DNA of 64,000 bases from Azadirachta indica (lineage: Eukaryota; Streptophyta; Magnoliopsida; Sapindales; Meliaceae): NCBI GenBank assembly GCA_022749755.1, contig CM040452.1, forward strand, positions 16,200,350 through 16,264,349, given 5' to 3'. Numbering within the stretch: position 1 is the first letter of the stretch; each line of letters begins with the position of its first letter. Positions 1 to 9,950 of the stretch are shown one piece after another. The notes beneath the pieces were generated by a model. It was not told the origin of the DNA, ran no database searches, and saw nothing but the letters and a program-made list of their open reading frames with translations. A program made the translations under genes and the position numbers.

Positions 1-97
1 CCAATGAAGGTCTGATGCTGTAATGTCATTTCCTTCATTGATAGGAAATAATGGGTCTGCTCTCTGTAGGTTCAACATTGATTCAATCGGCCGTTGA
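1..97 (+). pseudogene. 3' tail of an upstream L-type lectin receptor kinase copy (pseudogene)
   Basis: The frame ending at the TGA at 95-97 reads S-LIGNNGSAL...DSIGR-stop. It aligns with the C-terminus of the lectin kinase at 5827-7841, which ends ALIGNSSAA...LTVGR-stop. The same frame has a stop at 5-7, so this copy is disrupted. The rest lies outside the window. It is the left end of a duplicated lectin-kinase/PPR unit. Confidence 0.55.
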
Positions 98-175
98 ACC
101 AACAATTGCCATGGAACAATCATTGCTATTGAAAGAAAATTATATATCTATTGTTTCCGATAACTTGCCGCAAGT

Positions 176-229
176 AACTATACCAGTATTCTAGTTCAAT
201 CTAACTATACCAGTATTCTAGTTCAATCT
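176..229. repeat. 27-bp perfect tandem duplication
   Basis: Bases 176-202 are repeated exactly at 203-229. The repeat lies in the former spacer between the lectin-kinase tail and the gypsy element. No function is apparent; it looks like a local duplication. Confidence 0.9.
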
Positions 230-260
230 AACATGGTATTGTTCTGCATAATAATCTTTT

Positions 261-964
261 ATTTTTTAGGTCTCTACTAAGTAAGAGAAAGAGAATAAAG
301 AAAAGAGAGAGAGGAAAGAAAAACAGAAAGGAGAAGAAGAAACGTAAGAGGAGAATATAATTTAAGGTTTAGGTTTTTTTGTTCTTATTCAACTCACACA
401 AACATCCTTTTATAGGAATGTAATAATAAATCTCCTAATCTAATTCAAACACAAATAGTCTAATCAAAGTCTAATTACAATAGGAAATAAAACATATAAC
501 TAGAATAGTATTGATATCAAATTTTGTCACTTGATATCAATTAGTAAATTTATTTGTATGCGAAAATAATTCAGTATTCTAACTTACTTACAAGATGAAA
601 TAAGAAATGTTGATTAAAGTTTTATAGTTGATTTATTAGGTTATTTGAAAAATTAGTTTAGGTAGAATTCTAATTAGAGATAATTTAGGATTTAATAGAA
701 TTTAAATTAGAGACAATTCAATACTCTACCTTAATTACAATTCAGATGAAATATAACCTTCTCTCAAAAAAAGTTTAACCTAAATAAAAAATGTTGATTA
801 AAGTTTTATAAATTTAGATCTTTACCCTTTATCTTTTGAGCCTTTGTTCTTTAATAAGCATCCAATAGCTATTTTACTGAACTAATATGCGGTAAAAAAT
901 TAACTTAATTTTAAATGTTAGAAAAACGGTCCAACAAATAATAATAAGACTAAGAGTCCTAATA
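261..964 (-). repeat. 3' LTR of the gypsy remnant, with about 430 bp of extra sequence
   Basis: The parts 261-510 and about 945-964 match the other LTR. Bases 511-944 have no counterpart there. That extra block holds an internal duplication: a 22-bp string at 605-626 recurs at 789-810, with weaker similarity around it. It is either a later AT-rich insertion here or a deletion from the other LTR. Confidence 0.55.
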
Positions 965-1009
965 TCCACCTCCCCAAAAAAGACAACTTGTCCTCAAGTT
1001 AAAAAACGT

Positions 1010-2038
1010 ATATCTACTATATTTGATGAGTTGTCGGTTTCACTTTCTTGGTCTTCATTTTCTTTAACATCCGCTTCCAACAACAAAATGCTAGGTGCTT
1101 CGAAACGGTGCCCTGGCTTAAATTGCTTGAAACAATTAAAATAAATCCCTTTGACTCCCCTATCAACTTATTCAGTCACGGATAATCGTTGGTAAGGTGA
1201 TAACTTAGGAGGAGCAGGTCCTAATAAAGAGGGTTGTGGAGAGGAAATGAACTTGGATAAGGTTGCTGATGATGACAGACTGAGAGAAGGTAGAGGTAGT
1301 TGAGTCCCATTTAGTCGAGGCAAAGCTTGGCGGTTGGCCACATTAGCTTATTCTTCTTGAAACCTAGCAAGTTCAAAGGCTTGCATAAGGCTGATAGATT
1401 TCAACATCTATACTCCAATTTTAATATCCTCACGTAACCGGGAAATAAAACAATTGATGAAGAATGACTCTGGCAAGTTCCTAGTTTGATTAGCTAATTT
1501 TTTAAATTGAAGTTGGTGGTCAATGACAGTCCTGTTTGTCAAAGTTTGGTAAGTGTACCAACAATATCAGCATCTTTAAATGATCCAAAACAAGTAATGC
1601 TCTTTTGAATTGCACCCACGTCAATTATCCCATAGTTTGCTTTAACTAGTGAAACCAAGGCACCGCATCGTTATCAAGGTGACCTACAGCTAAGGATAAC
1701 AAATCAGCCTCTGATAATGCAACTAATCGACAGTATTGCTCACATCGAAAAATCCATCCAGTTGGATTTTCTTCGTTGAAAACAGGAAAATCAAGTGTAC
1801 TAGTGGCCCAACTACATGTCCAGATTCTATCATTTGTTGGTTATTAGCTGATGGTTGATGGATAATTGGTAGTTGACTGGTAGTTTGCTTGTCGTTTAGC
1901 TTGGAGTTGAACAAATTGTTCCCGAATACCTAACATAATTGCTTGCAAATCGTTGGATTTTTTGGTCAAAGTTGCAATCGTTTCATCAAATTGATGAAAT
2001 AATTGTTCAACTTTATCTTCAAGTTCTTTAATGGTCAT
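1010..2038 (-). pseudogene. Degenerate gypsy gag polyprotein
   Basis: The minus-strand frame from the ATG at 2038 gives MTIKELEDKVEQ...KKSNDLQAI, a coiled-coil N-terminus common in plant gypsy Gag, and stops at 1844. Further down, other frames hold Gag-like pieces: near 1440-1480 the reading resembles 'SFFINCFISRLREDIKIGV', a well-known Retrotrans_gag segment. Frameshifts and stops separate the pieces. No protease, RT or integrase motifs follow. Confidence 0.65.
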
Positions 2039-2054
2039 AGTACCCAAGAAAGAT

Positions 2055-2066
2055 GCTCTGATACCA
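2055..2066 (-). other. Primer-binding site (initiator Met-tRNA type)
   Basis: The minus strand reads TGGTATCAGAGC, complementary to the 3' end of plant initiator Met tRNA and typical of plant gypsy and copia elements. It sits two bases inside the 5' LTR, which fixes the orientation of the element. Confidence 0.85.
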
Positions 2067-2068
2067 AA

Positions 2069-2331
2069 TGTTAGGATACCAAATGTTAGGCCTTTGCTAA
2101 TTAAGAGAAAGAGAATACAGAAAATAGAAAGAGGAGAGGGAGAAATGCAGGAGAAAAATACAATTTAGGGTTAAGGTGTTGTTGTCCTTATTCAACTCAC
2201 ACAGAAATCATTTTATAAGAATGTATAACAAATCTTCTAATCTAATTTAAACACAAATAATCTAACCAAAGTCTAAATACAATAAGAAATAAAGCATATA
2301 ACTAGAATAACAATAGTATTAAGAGTCCTCA
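2069..2331 (-). repeat. 5' LTR of the gypsy remnant
   Basis: On the minus strand this runs TGAGGACTC...CCTAACA, ending two bases before the primer-binding site. About 240 bp match the LTR at 261-520 plus 945-964, with scattered substitutions, which implies an old insertion. Confidence 0.7.
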
Positions 2332-2544
2332 CATATATACAGTGATTCCAACATACACGTCTGCAGAAAATCCAGAACGGGTGATTCCAAATCAATGTTA
2401 AAGAAAGATTCACGGCAATAAACGTTGAAAAGCTTAGGAATTTGATTAAACTGATTTGACCTAAGTCCTTTGATTTTTGGGAAGCATAAAAATAATTTCC
2501 TCTTCTTTGAAATAAGTTGTCTTCCACTGTTACAACACGTAATC

Positions 2545-5345
2545 ACTGATATAGGACGAATTGTCGTACATCTTATTTTGCCGGAGATGACAGGTCATCC
2601 TGGTATTTATTCAAGTTCTTTCTTTTGAAAAGGAGTATTCCTTTTGTCCTTCATAGTATACTCAAAATGATTGAAAAACTTATTGATCTGTTAATTGGCC
2701 GAATTCTTGTTTGCTGGAATTTGTCTGGTTCTCCCCATCTTTTATCAATGGCTCATTTATCAGGACAAATCACCCACCGCTCATTGCAAATATTAACCAC
2801 AGCCCACAGATCTTCAGTACTTTGCCACCACCCAGCTGGTAACCTGTCGAAGTACACTCTGTGCTCAAAAAGAGTATGACCAAATGTAACGCCCCAAAAT
2901 TCAATATATCTTCACATTACAAATCTAAAATTCTCTTAAAATATAATATCAAAATTTAAAATATGTATAATCAACATATTACTAAAATCTTAACCCAACT
3001 GTCACTTTAAAAAAAGTATTCCTTATAAATTTATCCCAAAAATAATTAATACAGTTTAAACTTTTTACTTCCAATATTAAATAAATATAAAGTAATAAGA
3101 ATAATATTTATTTATTTATAAAGAGTACATAAATTATAGCGCTAATTTTCAAAGTGAATCTAGTATCTCGTTATCCTAAATATCAACATAATCTGTAAAA
3201 TATCAACTAACGAGAGGTAAGCCACCTATTCGGTAAGTAAATTCATGCACAACTTTTAATGCTTAAAAATTATTTAAACCACAAAACAATTAGCTTTAAA
3301 AATTATTTAACAATAAACATTTATATAAGAAATCATTATTTACAGAAAAGTATTTGATAATATGTAAGCATAATCACAACTTTTAATAAAATTAATTTAT
3401 AAAAAAAATATTTAACTAAATACTTAACAAAATCATTTACCTCATGTCTCGTAATATCACCAGTATTTCGATGACTCATTTATCACAATACAATACAATA
3501 ATACCCCTAAAATCCAGTCATTAATGGTCAATAAGCGCACAATAATAATTTAACTAGCCAGTTGATAACAGTAATAATAATATATACAATCACTATTGAC
3601 AATGAGCTAAAAACAGTTTATAAAATATGACATTTCATATAAGGCAAAACTGATAACATTTATTTTTCATGCATATTTCATTCAAAATATCCAATAATTT
3701 GATAAAAGATTTCTTTAAAATAACTATTTAATCATTAAAATCATTACCCATTTTATTATGAAATTATCTCATACTTACAATAGTTTTAAAGATTAATAGA
3801 AAACACATCATGCATAAATCTACTTACTGAACTGAAGCAAAACTTTCACGCTACTTATAACATTCAAAGCTCTTAATCACTCTATTCATAACAAAATATT
3901 ATTTAATCAAAAATATAATAATTCATTAATTTTAAATTATGAACAACTTATTTGTAAATCCCACTTTTTGCGTACAATTCTTTTAACTAAGTATCAATAA
4001 CTTTTATAACATTTTAAAATCCTTTGAATTATAACATCATAATTCTTATTCTTAGAACTCTTTACACCTTAAATAATGAAAGCTTCAGCATTTACTCGAG
4101 TTCAAAACCATACATTATAAAACCTTAAACTTACATATTCATAATCTATCTTTTCAGTTTCTTATTAAACAACCTCAACTCAATAATTTTTAACTCTTAA
4201 TCTACTGATCGGATTAAGCTAAATTTTTACAAAATTGCTGATAACACATAAAAATATCTTGCTCAAAATTTTCATAACATTTGGATGTCAAAAACATTTT
4301 AAAAATATTTTCCTTTTCGAATACAGGTAAACTGTCATGAAATTTCCAGATTTGAGATTCAACGATTTAAAAAATCATCACAATTTTTATAAAAATCCAA
4401 AAATCATAAAACTTTGCAAATATCAATAGACATATATATAAAGCAATATGTCAATTTGAGAATATTTGAAGATCATTTGGTTGTTCAAATAAATATATAT
4501 TTTCAGACCTACAGCAAAAATTATTATTCTTCAGAACAGCAGAGTAATATTTGAAAAATTATTAAAAATTGATTTCTTAACTGATTGCAACAAAATAAAA
4601 TTCTGTAAATTCTTTAATGAACATAGTTTAATATCATAAAAAGATTATTAATAAAAAATGTCTGAAAATCTATATTTTAATTATCAATAAATAGACTATT
4701 TAGACAACTTTGTAAAATCTCAATCCTAATAACTATCAATTAATTATCAATCAATAATTAGATCAATCGAATATATAACATATAACTAGGATCATCTGAA
4801 ATCACAAAAAAGACATAATTTATTTTCAAAAAAACTCACCTAACAGATATTCGAATAGAGAATAGGTTAAGGCACATCTTTTCTCTTCTTTTTGATTTCC
4901 TCTCTATTTTTTTTTCTTCTTCTCTTTGATTTTCACTCTATTTTTTTTTTACGGCATAAGAGAATAAGAACTCTAACTATAAACTCGTTTAACCTAAACT
5001 ATACATTATGTGAAGTATCACTCAATTTCATTAACTTTTTATTTTATACTTTTACCCATAATAAAATTCCTATTATCCAATAGTTTCATTCTTTTCAAAA
5101 ACATATATATTCATCCATAATAAGTAAATTTTACTAAAATAAATATAGTGCTCTTATAAACTTTTAATCATTCGTATTATTTAGATAATAAAGTGAAATT
5201 CGGGTATTACACCAAATTTCTAAAACAAATGTCTGCCGCTACATTTCTCTCATTGGGGCATACGCCCGACGTGGCTATCGCCCGGGAGCTGTACATAACA
5301 TATGTTACATGAAATGTAAAGTCAAGGCCTGGAACAAAATTCAAA
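2545..5345 (+). pseudogene. PPR gene remnant (duplicate of the 8.3-kb PPR gene), split by a solo LTR
   Basis: Three segments align with the intact PPR locus. About 2552-2612 matches the upstream region at 8120-8185. About 2848-2879 matches coding sequence at 8538-8570. Bases 5217-5340 match coding sequence at 8576-8700, including a shared CTCATTGGGGC and the run TCAAGGCCTG. Removing the LTR (2885-5211) and one target repeat rejoins the last two segments at homologous positions. Much of the 5' coding sequence between 2640 and 2848 is degraded. Similarity to the PPR gene ends near 5345, where the copy 2 lectin-kinase unit begins. Confidence 0.75.
2885..5211. mobile_element. Solo LTR (2,327 bp), gypsy-type, with perfect 5-bp target duplication
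   Basis: The element starts TGTAACGCCCC and ends GGGTATTACA, so it has the canonical TG...CA ends and the TGTAAC-type termini common in plant gypsy LTRs. CCAAA flanks both sides (2880-2884 and 5212-5216). The sequence is very AT-rich and has no coding domains, primer-binding site or internal LTR pair. A single long LTR with its own target duplication is the expected product of LTR-LTR recombination. The alternative, a small non-autonomous element with the same ends, is less likely. Confidence 0.8.
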
Positions 5346-5826
5346 GAGTTGAATATTTGTTTAAGAGACAGGCCGCCGAGGGAGTTGTACTATGACTTTT
5401 TTTGTTTATAATTGCACGACCATGAAGGCTGGTATCGTTTCAATTTCAATGATTTTTCAAGATATGATTGTTGCATCTAATCTAATATTGTCTTCTGCAT
5501 GGACTTTCTTGAATGCATTTATCAAATGTCGGAAATATTCAGATATTATAATAGCATATCTGCAATTATTATTCATAATTTTGGTAATGTGAAGAATAGT
5601 GACCGAAAATGATTGGCAGCTTTCCATTTTCTATCTGTCACTTTGAATATACAACTGACATCACATCGAAAGTAAAAGCGGATGTAATAGTCATAATTCA
5701 ATGCATCCGCGATGTCATGTTTAACCCTGTCTCAGATTCAATCTCATTGCAGAAACTCTGGAAAATACAACCTTAAATCAGGACCTGGGATAGCATCGAA
5801 ATTGAAAGGAAATTTACATGCCTCAG
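5346..5826. other. Spacer and presumed promoter of the lectin kinase
   Basis: This is AT-rich sequence between the PPR remnant and the lectin kinase. A 66-codon open frame at 5392-5592 has no recognisable features. No convincing TATA box or repeat was seen. Confidence 0.5.
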
Positions 5827-7841
5827 ATGGATGCAGCTTGTAGATCAGCTTACTTTTTATCCTTTACTGTGTATCATTGATTTCCATGGCCTTGGCTCAG
5901 GCTGTAAACCAGTTCACATATCATGGCTTCAATGAAGATCCACAACTGCGTCGAGATGGACTCGCATCTGTCCGCAGCAATGGTCTGTTGCAGCTAACCA
6001 ATATCGTCAACCCACAACAAGAAGGCCATGTTTTCTACCCCTTGCCATTAAAATTCAACACATCTTCCTCTCAATCTCTTTCATTTTCCACGACTTTTGT
6101 ATTTGCCATAGTTCCAGAGTTGCCTACTTTTGGTGGTCAGGGCATGGCTTTTATCATCTCGCCATCCATGGACTTCAGCAAGACAGAAGCTTTTCCAAGT
6201 GAATATTTGGGTCTCTTCAATGCTTCAAGCAATGGTCACTCTACAAACCACATCTTGGCAATTGAACTTGATACTGTAAAAAACTTTGACTTCAATGATA
6301 TAGATAATAACCTTGTGGGAGTCCATGTGAGCAGCCTGATCTCTCTTGAATCTGCTCCAGCAACTTCTTTTTCCAATAAAGAAGGAATGAACAAAACTTT
6401 GGACCTCGTGGGTGGACATCCGACACAGATTGGATAGACAACAGTGGTACCGAAAAGTTACTGAATGTAACACTAGCTCCAATCCAGATCCCAAAACCAA
6501 ACAGGCCTCTATTATCTACACACATCGATCTTTCTCACATCCTCTTGGAAACTATGTATGTCGGTTTCTCCGCTTCAACTGGCAGTCTTAAAAGTAACCA
6601 ATATGTTCTCGGATGGAGCTTCAACAAAAGTGGGCAAGCACTAAACCTTGATATTTCATCTCTTCCTCAGCTTCCGTCCTTTCTCCATCACCCGCTAGAA
6701 CAAGTGAGAAATCACGAGCAAAACTTGTAATTTCCGTTTTACTTGCGGCCATAGTGATTGTGCTCATAACTATTGGAGCAGCTGTTTACACTGTGAGGAA
6801 GAAGAAATACGAAGAAGTCTATGGAGACTGGGAAAGAGAATATGGTCCGCAAAGGTTTTCATATAAGAGTCTCTACAAAGCAACCAAAGGTTTCAAAGAC
6901 AAAGATGTTATTGGAAAAGGAGGTTTCGGAAAGGTTTATAAAGGAGTTCTTTCCTCTAATGTGCAAATTGCAGTCAAAAAAATCTCCCATGATTCAAAAC
7001 AGGGGATGAAGGAATTTGTAGCTGAGGTTGCTAGCATGGGAAGGTTAAGGCATAGGAACTTGGTGAAACTCCGAGGTTATTGCAGGCGAAAGGGAGATTT
7101 TATGTTGGTCTATGATTACATGCCTAATGGGAGCCTTGACAGAATGTTACATGGCAATACTAAACCCACGCCTAACTGGCTTCAGCGATTTCAAATTATA
7201 AGAGGTGTAGCATCTGGCCTTCTTTACCTCCATGAAGATTGGGAACAAGTTGTTCTGCATAGAGACATAAAACCAGGTAACATTCTTTTAGATGCTGATC
7301 TAAATGGAAAGTTAGGGGATTTTGGCCTTGCTAGGTTATATGATCATGGTAGCATTCCACAAACCATTAAGTTGGTTGGACGTTTGGCTATATGGCTCCA
7401 GAGTTAAGGAGAACTGGACATGCCAGTACTAGCACGGATGTATATGCGTTCGGGATTTTTATGCTTGAGGTGGCTTGTGGAAGAAGGCCCATAGAACAAC
7501 GAGAATCACCTGAAATGGTGATTTTGGTTGATCCGGTTACTGATTCTTGGAGAAGAGGGACTATTCTTGATTTAAGCGATCCAGGACTGGAAGGTTGTTA
7601 TCCGATGGAGCAAATGGAATTAGTTCTGAAACTCGGACTGTTTTGTTCACACCCTAACCCAGAAGCTAGGCCTAACATGAGGCAGGTAATGCAGTATCTG
7701 GACGGTGATGCTACGTTACCAGATATACCACCTAATAGCACTGTTATTGGTCAATTTACTCCAAGTAATGAAGCATTGATAGGAAATAGTTCTGCTGCCA
7801 CCATGTCTACCATTCATTCAGTCCTCACAGTAGGCCGCTGA
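5827..7841 (+). pseudogene. L-type lectin receptor-like kinase with four frameshifts
   Basis: Legume-lectin ectodomain, one membrane span and a Ser/Thr kinase, normally at the plasma membrane. ATG 5827 gives MDAACR; after a shift near 5844 the frame reads ISLLFILYCVSLISMALAQ, a signal peptide. The lectin domain follows (NQFTYHGF...) to 6429, where a shift is needed to enter WIDNSGTEKLLNVTLAP. Another shift near 6690-6705 enters SEKSRAKLVISVLL, the membrane span. The kinase has IGKGGFGKVYKG, IAVKKI, HRDIKPGN and DFGLARLYDHG. A fourth shift near 7381 precedes GYMAPELRRTGHAS. It then runs intact to the stop at 7841. All four shifts are consistent with loss of one base, and the catalytic residues survive. 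Lectin kinases of this family are usually intronless, so introns do not explain the breaks. Either a young pseudogene or base drop-outs in the assembly. Confidence 0.85.
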
Positions 7842-8315
7842 GTCAATAATTGTTCTTAGAACCAATGACGTAACATGCTTATCACGGGATTGAAGTTGGA
7901 GAAAAGAGAGGAGTTAAGGTTTGCAAAGAGAGCGTATTTTGTATGATTACAGTTTCTGTAACTAGCCTATAGAATTTGTATTGTATTATTCTCGGTAAAA
8001 CTTGACGTGGCATCTGCAACATAATTTGGTATTATGAGCTGATATATAACGATATCCTTAAATTAATTAGTCATTTTTATTCAAGTACCAATGATTTGCC
8101 ATTCGGGGTTAATAACGACCGATGAGATATCGTACACCTTATTTCTCGGAGGATGACTTGTCGGTCATCCGTATTTGTCGTTCACGTCAAGTCTATTCTC
8201 AGTGAATGGTTTGTCTGTTGTACATAATTAGCTCAAAACTACTTACCAGTATGTAAATACGACTAGATGTTACTTATAATTGGAATGTGACGGACTCTAC
8301 ACACCTTCTGAGGCA
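7842..8315. other. Spacer between lectin kinase and PPR gene
   Basis: This holds the 3' flank of the lectin kinase and the 5' flank of the PPR gene. The stretch around 8120-8185 matches 2552-2612 in the degraded first copy, so it belongs to the duplicated unit. Confidence 0.6.
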
Positions 8316-9950
8316 ATGAACGCTCTCATCGTCGGCTCGTTGGTCAGGGGCCATCATAAAGGCCCCATCATCCGCCGTTCGTTCCACGTATCACCATCTG
8401 CCTACGATGAACTTATCGAAATCTACGCACGTGATCGAGCGTTGTACAAGGGTAAAATACTCCACGCACACCTGATCGTCACTGGCTTAGCTCGTTTGAC
8501 CCTCCTTACGTCTAAGCTCATAACTTTCTACGCAGAATGTCGAAATATACTCTATGCTCGAAAGCTGTTCGATGAAATTCCTAAAACAAATATTCGCCGT
8601 TGGATTGCCCTCATTGGGGCCTACGCTCGACGAGGCTATCATCAGGAAGCAGTAAATGTGTTCCATGAAATGCAAAATCAAGGCCTGAAGCAAAATATAT
8701 TTGTCTTTCCTAGCGTGTTAAAAGCATGTGGGCATGTGTCTGACACAATGACCGGAGAGAAAATACATTGTGTGGTGTTAAAACATTCATTTGAAACTGA
8801 TGCATTTGTTATCAGTGCACTGATTGATATGTACTCCAAATGTGGAAGTACAGAAAAGGCAAAAAGGGTGTTTGATGAGATGGTTGAGAAAGACTCAGTT
8901 GCAATGAATGCCATGGTTTCTGGGTATGTTCAACATGGACATGCAGATGAAGCATTGAATTTGGTGGAGCAAATGGAAATATTAGGAGCAATGCCTAACT
9001 TAGTCACTTGGAATACATTAATAGCAGGGTTTTCACAGAAGGGTGATCAAGTGATGGTTTCTAAGCTTTTTTATTTGATGCGGACCAATGGAGTTGAGCC
9101 TGATGCGGTATCTTGGACTTCGGTTATATCTGGTTTGGTACAGAATTTTTTTAATGATGAGGCTTTCGATACATTTAAGCAGATGTTGGGTAGAGGGTTC
9201 ATTCCAACTTCCGCTACAATTAGCAGTATCTTGCCAGCTTGTGCAAGTGTGGCAAATGTTAGACGTGGGAAAGAGATTCATGGTTATGCTCTCATAATTG
9301 GGGTGGAAGGTGACTTGTATGTCAGGAGTGCTCTTGTTGACATGTATGCAAAGTGTGGTTTTATATCTGAAGCCGGAACCTTGTTTAGCAAGATGTCTGA
9401 AAGGAACACAGTCACGTGGAACTCAATGATCTTTGGATACGCAAACCACGGGCATTGCAATGAAGCAATTGAGCTCTTTTATCAGATGGAAGAGGAAAAG
9501 AAGCTTGATCACCTGTCTTTCACAGCAGTTCTCACTGCCTGTTGTCATGCTGGATTGGTTGAACCAGGACAAAGGCTATTCCATATGATGCAAGAAAAAC
9601 ACAAAATTATACCAAGAACAGAGCATTATGCATGCATGGTGGATCTTCTTGGTCGAGCAGGAAGAGTTATTGAGGCATATAATTGGATCAAAACAATGCC
9701 TTCTGAGCCCGATTTATTTGTATGGGGAGCATTATTAGGAGCATGTAAGCATCATGGGGATATAGATCTTGCTGAAATAGCTGCCAAGCATTTGTCAGAG
9801 CTAGAGCCTGGGAGTGCAGCTAATAATTTGTTATTAACAGATTTATATGCCAATGCTGGCAGTTGGAGCAAGGTTACAAGGTTGAAAAAGATGATTAAGA
9901 AAAGAAAATTGAGAAGATTTCCAGGGTGCAGTTGGACAGAGGCTGCATGA
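8316..9950 (+). CDS. Pentatricopeptide repeat protein, PLS class with E domain
   Basis: Intronless frame of 544 residues from ATG 8316. An in-frame TTG at 8280 extends the open frame but is not a plausible start. The N-terminus MNALIVGSLVRGHHKGPIIRR is basic and hydroxylated, consistent with mitochondrial or plastid import. Tandem PPR motifs follow, with hallmarks such as LYARKLFDEIPKTN, LIDMYSKCG, VTWNTLIAGFSQ, VSWTSVISG, LVDMYAKCG and TVTWNSMIFGYANHG. The C-terminal E-type region has HYACMVDLLGRAGR, FVWGALLGACKHHGDI and SWTEAA. There is no DYW domain. Such proteins bind organellar RNA and often specify C-to-U editing sites. It is closest, from memory, to Arabidopsis At5g59600, which fits the local gene order. 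A broken duplicate lies at 2545-5345. Confidence 0.93.
   Translation: MNALIVGSLVRGHHKGPIIRRSFHVSPSAYDELIEIYARDRALYKGKILHAHLIVTGLARLTLLTSKLITFYAECRNILYARKLFDEIPKTNIRRWIALIGAYARRGYHQEAVNVFHEMQNQGLKQNIFVFPSVLKACGHVSDTMTGEKIHCVVLKHSFETDAFVISALIDMYSKCGSTEKAKRVFDEMVEKDSVAMNAMVSGYVQHGHADEALNLVEQMEILGAMPNLVTWNTLIAGFSQKGDQVMVSKLFYLMRTNGVEPDAVSWTSVISGLVQNFFNDEAFDTFKQMLGRGFIPTSATISSILPACASVANVRRGKEIHGYALIIGVEGDLYVRSALVDMYAKCGFISEAGTLFSKMSERNTVTWNSMIFGYANHGHCNEAIELFYQMEEEKKLDHLSFTAVLTACCHAGLVEPGQRLFHMMQEKHKIIPRTEHYACMVDLLGRAGRVIEAYNWIKTMPSEPDLFVWGALLGACKHHGDIDLAEIAAKHLSELEPGSAANNLLLTDLYANAGSWSKVTRLKKMIKKRKLRRFPGCSWTEAA

Larger units (their letters stand above)
261..2331 (-). mobile_element. Internally deleted Ty3/gypsy-type LTR retrotransposon
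   Basis: Similar sequences at about 261-520 and 2069-2331 are the two LTRs of a minus-strand element. Just inside the right LTR, at 2055-2066, is the reverse complement of TGGTATCAGAGC, the usual primer-binding site for initiator-Met tRNA. Just inside the left LTR, at about 966-980, is a purine-rich tract on the minus strand. It follows a gypsy-like pol end: 'AACTTGAGGACAAGTTGTCT' just upstream fits the common 'LEDKL' C-terminus. Only gag-like sequence lies between. Reverse transcriptase and integrase are missing, so the element is non-autonomous and dead. I could not find a convincing target-site duplication. Confidence 0.75.

Noticed and set aside
5827..7841. Introns as an explanation of the lectin-kinase frameshifts
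   Set aside because: Each break needs only one base, aligned residues continue directly across it, and no GT-AG pair lies at the breaks.
8280..8315. Longer start for the PPR protein
   Set aside because: The upstream codon is TTG; the first ATG is at 8316 and begins a basic targeting-type sequence.
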